Below are positions 1-7,176 of a stretch of DNA of 64,000 nt, in pieces. The notes below the pieces were generated by a model. That model worked only from the letters and a program-made list of their open reading frames with translations, ran no database searches and was not told the origin of the DNA. Each line of letters starts with the position of its first letter. Positions within the stretch are counted from its first letter, which is position 1. Made by a program: the position numbers and the translations under genes. Source of the DNA: Gordonia heveisoli (lineage in GTDB: Bacteria > Actinomycetota > Actinomycetes > Mycobacteriales > Mycobacteriaceae). The DNA lies in assembly GCF_030315745.1 (NCBI RefSeq), contig NZ_JASXSH010000008.1, forward strand, positions 62,001-126,000. The letters run 5' to 3'.

Positions 1-1436
1 ACGCCGATCTTGATGCGCGACCCGATGTCGGGGTCCACCCGGTGCCAGTACTCGAAGGCCCGTTCCAGCACCGGCGCCGACACCCCGTCGAGCAGATGGC
101 CGACCACATTGTCGACGAAACGTTCCCGGGCCGCCTCGTCGAAGACCTCACGGACCAGCGTGCCCGGCTGTGTCCAGTCGTCGTCCGCAGGATGGTCGAC
201 GTAGGCGCTGCGCACGATGTCCCCGTCCGCGGCCCACTGAGGCTCGGCCTGACCTGCGAAGGTCGCCGACGGACCGCCCTTCGAATTCGGCGCGTACACC
301 GGGTCGCGTACCGGCTTGATACGCATCGCCCCGTCCTTAGAGTAACTGCGCACCTCGTTGCGCGGCGTGTTCACCGGGATCTGTTTGTAGTTCGCGCCGA
401 GTCGCGCACGATGCGCGTCGGCATAGGCGAATACGCGGCCCAGCAGCATCCGATCCGGGCTGAATCCGATGCCTGGCACCACGTTGTTGGGTTCGAAGGC
501 AAGTTGCTCGATCTGTGCGTGATTGTCGGTCGGGTTGGTGTGCAACGTCATTCGTCCGACCTCGCGCAATGGATAGTCACCATGCGGCCACACCTTGGTC
601 AGATCGAACGGATTGAATCGGTAGGAGGTCGCATCGTCGAAGGGCATCAGCTGCACCTTGAGGGTCCAGCTCGGCCGGCCACCGGCGGCGATGTTCTCGA
701 ACAGATCCCGGGTGTGGAAATCGGTATCCACCGACGCCATCTGATCGGCTTCGTGTTGAGTGAAGCATTCGACACCCTGGTCGGAGATGAAGTGGTATTT
801 GACCCAATGCTTCACCCCCTGAGCGTTGACCCAGAGATAGGTGTGCGAGCTGTACCCGTTCATGTGACGCCACGTCTTCGGGATGCCCCGATCACCCATC
901 AGCCAGGTGACCTGATGGGCGGATTCGGGTGACAGCGTCCAGAAGTCCCACTGCATGTCGTGGTCGCGGAGATTGTTGTCGGCGCGCCTCTTCTGGGACC
1001 GGATGAAGTGCTGAAACTTCAACGGATCCTTGATGAAGAAGACCGGCGTGTTGTTGCCGACCATGTCGTAGATACCCTCGTCGGTATAGAACTTCAGCGC
1101 GAAGCCCCGCGGATCGCGCCAGGTGTCGGGACTGCCGCGCTCACCGGCCACCGTCGAGAAGCGCGCCGCCATATCGGTTTTCACCCCCGGCTGGAAGAGC
1201 TGGGCGCAGGTGTATGCGCTGACGTCCTCGGTGGTCTCGAAGGTTCCGAAAGCCCCGCTGCCTTTCGCGTGCGGCTGGCGTTCGGGGATACGTTCACGGT
1301 TGAACTGGGCCATCTGCTCGATCAGATAGTGGTCGTGCAGCACGATCGGCCCGCCCGCGCCGACGGTCAGCGAGTGTTCGTCGCTGCCCGCCGGCGCTCC
1401 CGAGTCTCGTGTCGTGTACAGATTCTCGTCGGTCAT
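1..1436 (-). CDS. katA: Catalase (haem, clade 3 type), C-terminus off the window
   Basis: Decomposes hydrogen peroxide in the cytoplasm using haem. The reading frame runs from ATG at 1436 to the left edge with no stop, giving about 478 residues, so only the C-terminal tail is missing. The catalytic His lies in [11 protein letters not shown], the conserved Asn in [11 protein letters not shown], and the proximal haem-ligand signature is [10 protein letters not shown] with its Tyr. [20 protein letters not shown] is the usual substrate-channel segment. The start is set by GGAGG five bases upstream of the ATG. The gene lies downstream of, and on the same strand as, the SnoaL/flavodoxin genes but is separated by about 110 bases, so it probably has its own promoter. 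The katA symbol is by family only. Confidence 0.96.
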   Translation of the reverse strand, partial: MTDENLYTTRDSGAPAGSDEHSLTVGAGGPIVLHDHYLIEQMAQFNRERIPERQPHAKGSGAFGTFETTEDVSAYTCAQLFQPGVKTDMAARFSTVAGERGSPDTWRDPRGFALKFYTDEGIYDMVGNNTPVFFIKDPLKFQHFIRSQKRRADNNLRDHDMQWDFWTLSPESAHQVTWLMGDRGIPKTWRHMNGYSSHTYLWVNAQGVKHWVKYHFISDQGVECFTQHEADQMASVDTDFHTRDLFENIAAGGRPSWTLKVQLMPFDDATSYRFNPFDLTKVWPHGDYPLREVGRMTLHTNPTDNHAQIEQLAFEPNNVVPGIGFSPDRMLLGRVFAYADAHRARLGANYKQIPVNTPRNEVRSYSKDGAMRIKPVRDPVYAPNSKGGPSATFAGQAEPQWAADGDIVRSAYVDHPADDDWTQPGTLVREVFDEAARERFVDNVVGHLLDGVSAPVLERAFEYWHRVDPDIGSRIKIG

Positions 1437-1546
1437 GCTCGCCTCCCAGCCCAGGTGGGCCCGCGTGGATCGGTCAGGTCCCTGGGGGCGTACCCAGAAC
1501 CGCTCCGGCGCACACATCACCGCCGACCATCGGCGACACCTGGCAC

Positions 1547-1960
1547 TCAGTCGGCGACGAACGCCTCCGCGATCGCGTGGCTGTCCTCGTACATGTGGTA
1601 GCGGACGATCCGCCCGTCATCGACGCCGAAGTGGAGGGCGTAGGCGTTGTCGAAGGTCTTTCCGGTGGCCCGCACCCCGAAGACCGCCCGAGCGAAGACG
1701 ACCACGTCGCCCGCGTCCGCCACCCGCCCGGTCACCTCGAACAACTCGGGCGGCGTCAGCACCTTCCCCAAAACGTCGAAGAACTCACCGATCTCGGCAC
1801 GGCCGGAACGAGTCCCGGACCAGGGCACGGTGTCGGCGCCGTTCACCCGGAAATCGGCATCGTCGGCGAACAGATCGAGTAGCGCGTCGGTGTCCCCGGC
1901 ACCGAAGTTGGCAAAGAACGAATCCACGACCTCAGTGGCCGGGGTGGTGTGCTCAGACAT
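1547..1960 (-). CDS. SnoaL/NTF2-like small protein
   Basis: A 137-residue protein with the single-domain NTF2-like cone fold pattern: an N-terminal helix with [20 protein letters not shown], the acidic segment [11 protein letters not shown], and C-terminal strands ending in [20 protein letters not shown]. The family includes polyketide cyclases, limonene-epoxide hydrolase relatives and many proteins of unknown function that bind small hydrophobic ligands. No specific substrate can be read. Its start overlaps the end of the upstream flavodoxin gene by 8 bases and AAGGAACC precedes the ATG, so the two are translated from one message. Its role is probably tied to the quinone/xenobiotic-type flavodoxin beside it. 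Confidence 0.85.
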   Translation of the reverse strand: MSEHTTPATEVVDSFFANFGAGDTDALLDLFADDADFRVNGADTVPWSGTRSGRAEIGEFFDVLGKVLTPPELFEVTGRVADAGDVVVFARAVFGVRATGKTFDNAYALHFGVDDGRIVRYHMYEDSHAIAEAFVAD

Positions 1961-2591
1961 GTTCTGGTTCCTTCCATTCTTGGGTCACTTCTGGGTGGGT
2001 GTCGGCGAGAGCCGCACGCCCGGTCAGGAAAATCGCCGCCTGCTCGGCGACCCGGCCGCCGAGGAAGGCGGCGGTGGCGATGTCGGCGTGGTGAACGGCG
2101 TCCACGGGCAAGTCCGCGCAGGTCGCGGCGGTCGCCCCGGTGAAGTAGCCGAGGCGATTGAGGTCGTCCTCGGATTCAGCGGTGGTGTGCCACCCCGGGT
2201 GTAGCCCGAGGTTGATCCAGTTCATCTGATGCTGCGCGGCGAGCGTCGCGAAGTACGCGAGGGTCGAGTGTTTGTCCCCGGCCTTACATGCCGAGTTGGT
2301 GAATCCGGCCGCGAGCTTGTCGCGCCAGCGTTGTTCCAGCCACCGGCGACTCGTCGACTCCGCGAATGCGTGGAAGGCTGCCGACGCGGTGCCCATATAG
2401 GTCGGCGAACCGAAGATGATGGCGTCCGCGTCGTCGAGTGTCGCCCAGTCGGAGTCGGCGAGTTCGTCGACCCGCACCAGGGCGACCCGGGCTCCCCGCT
2501 CGATCGCACCGTCGGCGACCGCCCGCGCGAGCACCTCGGTATGCCCCGCCCCCGAGGTGAATCCAATGACGATCTTCGGTTGACAGGTCAT
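1953..2591 (-). CDS. Flavodoxin-family NAD(P)H:quinone reductase-like protein
   Basis: A 212-residue WrbA/flavodoxin-like FMN protein, expected to transfer electrons from NAD(P)H to quinones or similar acceptors. The FMN phosphate loop is at the extreme N-terminus (IGFTSGAGHTEVLARAV), followed by the second flavin-contact loop FGSPTYMGTASAAFHAFAE. I place the start at ATG 2591 because AAGGGG lies 11 bases upstream and the fold begins at once. An in-frame ATG at 2645 overlaps the stop of the upstream small membrane gene as ATGA but has no clear Shine-Dalgarno, so a coupled 230-residue form is possible. It sits in the operon controlled by the divergent TetR at 3075. Confidence 0.88.
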   Translation of the reverse strand: MTCQPKIVIGFTSGAGHTEVLARAVADGAIERGARVALVRVDELADSDWATLDDADAIIFGSPTYMGTASAAFHAFAESTSRRWLEQRWRDKLAAGFTNSACKAGDKHSTLAYFATLAAQHQMNWINLGLHPGWHTTAESEDDLNRLGYFTGATAATCADLPVDAVHHADIATAAFLGGRVAEQAAIFLTGRAALADTHPEVTQEWKEPEHV

Positions 2592-2641
2592 CGTATATCG
2601 TTCCCCTTCAAGATATTTCGACTGTTTGGCAGTTGCTTCGG

Positions 2642-2881
2642 TCATTGGCTACGCCCCAGGATCGACGCGGCGACCCGGAGCAGAACCGGGATGATCCCGT
2701 ACGCCGCGACCGGCACCACGACACCGGTGAGGACGAGAGTGGCCAGCGGCAGAGGCAAGTCCGAGACCCACGGCCGCAGCGCCAGCATCAGCACGGTGAT
2801 CGTCGGGTAGACCGCGATCCAGATGATCAGCGCACGTACATGTTTCGATACCTGCGGCGCAGCCATCCCAGACTCGGACAT
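2642..2881 (-). CDS. Small two-helix membrane protein
   Basis: A 79-residue hydrophobic protein (start MSESGMAAPQ, ATG at 2881) with two predicted membrane spans, roughly residues 18-38 (ALIIWIAVYPTITVLMLAL) and 44-66 (LPLATLVLTGVVVPVAAYGI). It resembles the many small uncharacterised actinobacterial membrane proteins paired with TetR regulators and reductases. It is first in the operon with the flavodoxin and SnoaL genes, immediately behind the TetR-type operators. An in-frame upstream start at 2926 would place the coding region across the operator, so I prefer 2881. Function not known. Confidence 0.75.
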   Translation of the reverse strand: MSESGMAAPQVSKHVRALIIWIAVYPTITVLMLALRPWVSDLPLPLATLVLTGVVVPVAAYGIIPVLLRVAASILGRSQ

Positions 2882-2920
2882 CGATCCCCCTGCCTCCAGT
2901 CGCGACACCCCGCCGTAACC

Positions 2921-2940
2921 AACCAACCAGATGGTTGGTT
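2921..2940. promoter_or_regulatory. TetR operator 1 (perfect palindrome)
   Basis: AACCAACC and GGTTGGTT form a perfect 8-bp inverted repeat around the 4-bp centre AGAT. It lies 40 bases upstream of the small membrane gene and 135 bases upstream of the divergent TetR gene. Its left arm and first centre bases (AACCAACCAG) recur 56 bases further on. The placement is that expected for an autoregulating TetR repressor; binding by the 3075-3653 protein is inference. Confidence 0.75.
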
Positions 2941-2976
2941 CATTGTCGATGGTCGCACAGCCGGGGCGCGCTGTCC

Positions 2977-2990
2977 AACCAACCAGTTGG
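2977..2990. promoter_or_regulatory. TetR operator 2 (half-perfect copy)
   Basis: The decamer AACCAACCAG of operator 1 is repeated exactly at 2977-2986, and the sequence also forms the shorter inverted repeat CCAAC-CA-GTTGG at 2979-2990. It is nearer the tetR gene. Two sites in a divergent gap would let one repressor control both directions. Confidence 0.6.
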
Positions 2991-3074
2991 GATGATTGTT
3001 AGGCTTGGCACGGCCCGACAACCCATACCGAAAGGACAGGTGCGGCTGCGCCGATCGCACCCGCGCGAACCCCT

Positions 3075-3653
3075 ATGGCACGTGATTCCGCAAGAACCAA
3101 ACAATCGATCCTGGCGGCCGCACATGCCGAATTCGCCGCACACGGCATCGCGGGCGCGCGCATGGACCGGATCGCGAGCAGCGCAGGATGCAACAAGGAG
3201 CGGATCTACGGGCATTTCGGCAACAAGGAAGCACTGTTCGCCGCGGTACTCGCCGAGGCGATCCTCGCGCTCGCCGACCAGGTCAGGCCCGGCGAGGGCA
3301 CCACGGCCGAGTACATCGGCCGGCTGTTCGACTACCACCGCGCCGACCCGTCGGTTCTCCGGCTACTCATGTTCGAGGCCCTGTATTACGGCGACGGGCT
3401 GATCGAGACGAACGAGGACCGCCGTGACTGGTACCGGAACGTCATCGTGGACTTCACCCGCCGGACCGGGATGAGCGAGCGGGAGGCGGGCCGAACCCTG
3501 CTCACCCTGATCGGGATCGGCGCATGGCCGTTGGCCATGCCCCAACTCACCAGCCTGCTCACCGGTCCCGACGCGCTCACCGACGCCCCGATGGACGAGA
3601 TGCGCGCCTTCCTGATCGACTTCGCGCAACGGGCCGTCGAACTCCCCGGCTGA
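3075..3653 (+). CDS. TetR/AcrR-family transcriptional repressor
   Basis: A 192-residue one-component regulator. The N-terminal DNA-binding domain covers about residues 5-55, with the helix-turn-helix in GARMDRIASSAGCNKERIYGHFGNKEAL, followed by an all-helical ligand and dimerisation domain with an alanine/leucine-rich core. It is transcribed away from the small membrane protein-flavodoxin-SnoaL operon, and the gap holds two AACCAACCAG-type sites, so it probably represses both itself and that operon until an unidentified, perhaps quinone-like, ligand binds. The gene ends just before a perfect hairpin shared with the convergent glycosyltransferase gene. Confidence 0.93.
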   Translation: MARDSARTKQSILAAAHAEFAAHGIAGARMDRIASSAGCNKERIYGHFGNKEALFAAVLAEAILALADQVRPGEGTTAEYIGRLFDYHRADPSVLRLLMFEALYYGDGLIETNEDRRDWYRNVIVDFTRRTGMSEREAGRTLLTLIGIGAWPLAMPQLTSLLTGPDALTDAPMDEMRAFLIDFAQRAVELPG

Positions 3654-3661
3654 GAAGACAC

Positions 3662-3690
3662 CATCGTCGGGTGCCCGGCACCCGACGATG
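3662..3690. terminator. Bidirectional hairpin terminator
   Basis: A perfect 13-bp stem (CATCGTCGGGTGC with its complement) around the 3-base loop CCG, located between the convergent tetR and GT39 genes. There is no strong T run, as is common in high-GC actinobacteria. Confidence 0.75.
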
Positions 3691-3694
3691 AGCA

Positions 3695-5782
3695 CTATCG
3701 CTTGGGTGCGGTGAGGTCGTAGATCTTGATGTTGTCGACGGTGCGGTAGTCGAAGTTGCCCTCCACCCACGAGGTGATCTGCTGCGCAGGCTCATCCGAC
3801 GACGAACCACGCGAACCGAAACCACCACCGGCGATGAAGAAGTGGATCTTCTTCTCCGCGACCAGCTTCTGGAAACCGTCGAGGGTCGGATACGGATCGG
3901 TGCCGTTGAACCCACCGATCGGCATCACCGAGTGCCCGGTCGCCAGCTGATAGCCCGACGCAGAGTTGGACCCCACCGTCGCTGCCATCCAGGTGAACGA
4001 GCCCGCATCGCGGCTCAGGTAGTCGACGGCCTCGGCACTCGGCGTGGAGCCGAACAACAGACCCCCACCGCCCATATCGCCTCCTCGTGGGCCACCCGGG
4101 CCACCCGGCATTCCGCCAGGTCCACCAGGCATCGACCCGGGCGCACCGGGAGGCATACCCGGCATACCGCCGGGGCCACGGTGTCCAGGACCGCCGCGCG
4201 GACCGCCCTTACCGGGACCGAACTCGCCCTCGACATGCGGGCCCGCAGAGATGATCGCACCATGTTTCGCGGTCTGGACGGTGTCCACCGAATAGGCCAG
4301 CGGTCCGAGCAGTCCCGCCACGATCGCACCGGCGACAGCCGCCACCGCCAATCCCCGTCGGGCGACGCCGATCATCAGCGCCCCGGCCATCAAGCCGGCG
4401 ACGAGCACGACGTACCGCAGCCACGGATGAAAGTCCGGGGACCGGTCGAGCAGCACGAATCCCCATATCGCCGCAGCCCAGACGGCGGCCGCGAGTGCGA
4501 GGCGGACCCAGATCTGCTCACGGCGGGTCCAGCAGACCGCCGCACCGCCGGCCACCACCGCCGCCACCGCCGGGGCCAGTGCCGCGGTGTAGTAGCTGTG
4601 GAAGATGCCTGCCATGTAGCTGAAGACAACCATGGTGACCAGCAGCCACAGTCCCCACACCGACAGGTAGGCGCGACGCAGATCCCCACGGCGCGTACGT
4701 CCCAGCAGGACGAGTGCCGCGACACCCAGGATGAGCGCGGTGGGGATCAGCCAGGAGATCTGACCGCCCTGGGCGGAGTCGAACATCCGCGCCCAGCCGG
4801 TTTCCCCCCACATACCGCCACCTGGACCGGCCCCACCCGGACCGCCGGGCATCTCCATGCCGCGACCGGGGGTGACACTGCCGGTCTCGTTGCCGTTGAG
4901 GCGACCGAACCCGTTGTAGCCCAGCGTGAGTTCGAGGATCGAGTTGTTCTGCGAACCACCGATCCACGGACGCGACGACGCCGGCCACAGCTCGACGATC
5001 AGCAGCCACCAGCCCGCACTGACGATCATCGCGCCGAGTGCGCCGAACAGTTCCGCGAGCCGACGCGGCCAGGTCCGAGGACCGCAGGCCAGGTAGGTGA
5101 ACGCCAACGCCGGGACGATCAGCATGACCTGCAGTTGCTTTGTCAGAAAGCCGAATCCGACGAGTACGCCGGTAAGCAGCAGCCACCGCATGCGCTCGGT
5201 CTCGATGGCCCGCAGACAGGCCCCGACCGCACCGATCATCAGCAGGATGAGCAAGGCCTCCGGATTGTTGAAGCGGAACATCAACGCCGCCACCGGCGTC
5301 AGCGCGAGCGTCGCGGCGCCCAGCATCGCCGGCCAATGACCGAAGTACCTCCGGGTGATCAGATACAGCAGGGCGACCGAGGCGACACCCATCAACGCCT
5401 CAGGTACCAGGATCGACCAGGAGTTGAGCCCGAAGATCCGCACCGACAGACCCGGAATCCACAGCGAGGCAGGAGGTTTGTCGACCGTGATCGAGTTCGC
5501 CATATCTGAGGACCCGAAGAACCAGGCCTTCCAGCTCTGCGAGCCGGCCTGGATCGCCGCCGAGTAGAAGGAGTTTCCCCACCCGTTGACCGACAGATTC
5601 CACAGATAGAGGACGGCGGTACCGATCAGCAGCAGACCGAAGGATCCGCGTTCGACGACCGTGCGCCGGGCGGTGCGCGCCGACTCGGGGGCCGTGGTCG
5701 TCGGCACCGGGCGGTCCGGGGCGGCGTCCTGCGGCCCCGGGTCGACGGTGTCGGACGATCCGGGGTTGACGACGGCGGTCAT
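3695..5782 (-). CDS. GT39-type membrane glycosyltransferase (YkcB/ArnT-like)
   Basis: A 695-residue polytopic membrane protein of the ArnT/protein-O-mannosyltransferase superfamily, expected to move a sugar from a polyprenyl-phosphate donor onto an envelope acceptor on the outer face of the membrane. The N-terminal family signature is visible as NSFYSAAIQAGSQSWKAWFF followed by TVDKPPASLW, and about ten hydrophobic spans follow. Two Gly/Pro/Met-rich extracytoplasmic loops are conspicuous, near the middle (PGGPGGAGPGGGMWG) and before the C-terminal soluble domain (runs of PGGMPG). The start at 5782 overlaps the stop of the upstream GT2-GtrA gene as ATGA, indicating translational coupling; a longer in-frame form from 5824 lies within that gene and is unlikely. 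The upstream enzyme probably makes its lipid-linked donor. Confidence 0.92.
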   Translation of the reverse strand: MTAVVNPGSSDTVDPGPQDAAPDRPVPTTTAPESARTARRTVVERGSFGLLLIGTAVLYLWNLSVNGWGNSFYSAAIQAGSQSWKAWFFGSSDMANSITVDKPPASLWIPGLSVRIFGLNSWSILVPEALMGVASVALLYLITRRYFGHWPAMLGAATLALTPVAALMFRFNNPEALLILLMIGAVGACLRAIETERMRWLLLTGVLVGFGFLTKQLQVMLIVPALAFTYLACGPRTWPRRLAELFGALGAMIVSAGWWLLIVELWPASSRPWIGGSQNNSILELTLGYNGFGRLNGNETGSVTPGRGMEMPGGPGGAGPGGGMWGETGWARMFDSAQGGQISWLIPTALILGVAALVLLGRTRRGDLRRAYLSVWGLWLLVTMVVFSYMAGIFHSYYTAALAPAVAAVVAGGAAVCWTRREQIWVRLALAAAVWAAAIWGFVLLDRSPDFHPWLRYVVLVAGLMAGALMIGVARRGLAVAAVAGAIVAGLLGPLAYSVDTVQTAKHGAIISAGPHVEGEFGPGKGGPRGGPGHRGPGGMPGMPPGAPGSMPGGPGGMPGGPGGPRGGDMGGGGLLFGSTPSAEAVDYLSRDAGSFTWMAATVGSNSASGYQLATGHSVMPIGGFNGTDPYPTLDGFQKLVAEKKIHFFIAGGGFGSRGSSSDEPAQQITSWVEGNFDYRTVDNIKIYDLTAPKR

Positions 5783-7041
5783 GCGGCGGCGTCCGCGGCG
5801 TCGAGCTGCGGGCGGAAGATCCACCGCAGACCCACGAATCGGGTGATCGTGGCGACGAGATTGGCGACGATCAGCACCAGGAGTTCGAGTTGCTTGCTGG
5901 TATCGGCGACCAGAATATGGAGCATCGCCAGCGATCCGGCGGTGACCAGCCAGCCGAAGACGAACACGCCGAGACCGAACAGGTGGTGGCGGACCGCATC
6001 CGCACGGCCACGCACGCCGAAGCTGAACCGTCGATTGGCGGCGGTGTTGAGGACCGCGGTGATGGCCAGCGCGACAAAGTTCGACACCTGAGCGCCGAGT
6101 ACCGAATGCAGCATCAGGTAGAGCACGGCGTAGGCGAGCGTCGAGGCGACCCCGACCACGCAGAAGCGGGCGAGCTGACCGACCAGACCCGGCGGGACTC
6201 CTTCGATGGCCGGTCCGGGTGCGCGATCACGCCCGATGGCCGCCCGCAGCTCGACGATCGGCAGCCGGCCGGTGGCCAGCGCGAAACCCACCCGCGCACA
6301 TCCCTTGAGGTCGGCGACGGCGGTGGCGACGATGTCGACCGTGCTATCGGGATCATCGACCCAGTCGACCGGGATCTCGGCGATCCGCAGGCCGATCCGT
6401 TCGGCGAGGACCAGCAACTCGGTGTCGAAGAACCAGCCGGTGTCCTCGACATAGGGCAGCAACTCCCGCGCGATGTCGGTACGCATCGCCTTGAAGCCGC
6501 ACTGTGCGTCGGAGAACTTGGCCCCCATCGTGGTGCGCAGGATGAGGTTGTAGGAACGTGAGATGAACTCTCGTTTGGCGCCGCGGACGACGCGCGAGGA
6601 GCGCGACAGCCGGGTGCCGATCGCGATGTCGGAGTGCCGCGAGATGAGCGGTGCGATCAGCGGCATCAGCGCGTTGAGGTCGGTGGACAGGTCGACGTCG
6701 CAGTAGGCGACGATCTCGGCGTCGCTGCGGCGCCACACCGCGTTGAGTGCCCGGCCGCGTCCCTTCTCATCGAGGTGCATCACGCGCAGGCCGTCGATCT
6801 CGGTGGCGAGTTCCGTGGCGATCGCCAGCGTGTCGTCGGTGCTGGCGTTGTCGGCGACGGTGATCCGTGCCGCATAGGGCACATGCGTACGCAGGTGGGC
6901 GTGCAGGCGACGCACCGAGTCGGCGATGTCGGCCTGCTCGTTGTAGACGGGAACCACGATGTCGAGGACCGGTCGCGGCACCGAACTGTCGGCCAGGGTG
7001 GTGGGTGTGGTGGCAAGCGTCTGCGACACGTCAGTGGTCAT
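5779..7041 (-). CDS. Bifunctional GT2 glycosyltransferase / GtrA-like flippase protein
   Basis: A 420-residue two-domain protein. Residues about 25-250 form a GT-A family 2 domain resembling polyprenyl-phosphate sugar synthases: DIVVPVYNEQADIADSVRRL, the nucleotide-binding DNASTDDT, and the metal-binding YCDVDLSTD. Residues about 285-410 are a GtrA domain with four membrane spans beginning QLARFCVVGVASTLAYAVLY. Together they should make a polyprenyl-phosphate sugar inside the cell and help present it outside, where the coupled GT39 enzyme would use it. The start at 7041 (MTTDVSQ) fits the onset of the domain; the frame is open much further upstream but enters the divergent recQ gene. A PhoP-box-like element is centred about 53 bases upstream. 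Confidence 0.92.
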   Translation of the reverse strand: MTTDVSQTLATTPTTLADSSVPRPVLDIVVPVYNEQADIADSVRRLHAHLRTHVPYAARITVADNASTDDTLAIATELATEIDGLRVMHLDEKGRGRALNAVWRRSDAEIVAYCDVDLSTDLNALMPLIAPLISRHSDIAIGTRLSRSSRVVRGAKREFISRSYNLILRTTMGAKFSDAQCGFKAMRTDIARELLPYVEDTGWFFDTELLVLAERIGLRIAEIPVDWVDDPDSTVDIVATAVADLKGCARVGFALATGRLPIVELRAAIGRDRAPGPAIEGVPPGLVGQLARFCVVGVASTLAYAVLYLMLHSVLGAQVSNFVALAITAVLNTAANRRFSFGVRGRADAVRHHLFGLGVFVFGWLVTAGSLAMLHILVADTSKQLELLVLIVANLVATITRFVGLRWIFRPQLDAADAAA

Positions 7042-7085
7042 GAGATACACATTCGGCGACCAGGCTCGGACGAATCTGGACCCGA

Positions 7086-7103
7086 CCTGCCAGCTTCCTG
7101 TGA
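7086..7103 (-). promoter_or_regulatory. PhoP-box-like direct repeat before the GT2-GT39 operon
   Basis: On the minus strand the sequence reads TCACAGG-AAGC-TGGCAGG, two 7-bp half-sites separated by 4 bases, like the M. tuberculosis PhoP consensus (TCACAGC repeated with a 4-base gap). Its near edge is exactly 45 bases from the GT2 start codon. A near copy lies 45 bases from the phoP start codon. Confidence 0.6.
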
Positions 7104-7176
7104 GCGACCGGGCCGGACGCCGGGGGGTGTGGACCGGTTCGGCCCGATGTCGGTCTTCCCGGCTACGTTGGGGACC

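Noticed and set aside
42-1601. Plus-strand reading frames opposite the catalase gene
   Set aside because: The minus strand gives an unmistakable catalase; the plus frames are shadows with no recognisable domain.
2592-2645. Longer flavodoxin start at 2645
   Set aside because: ATGA overlap with the upstream gene is attractive, but there is no ribosome site and the FMN loop begins right after ATG 2591, which has AAGGGG. It remains possible.
4080-4210. Independent repeat element in the GT39 gene
   Set aside because: The GC-rich repetition simply encodes the Gly/Pro/Met loop within an intact reading frame.
3842-5509. Large plus-strand reading frame opposite the GT39 gene
   Set aside because: Composition is Arg/His/Gln-rich as expected for the complement of a high-GC gene, and the minus strand holds a complete glycosyltransferase.
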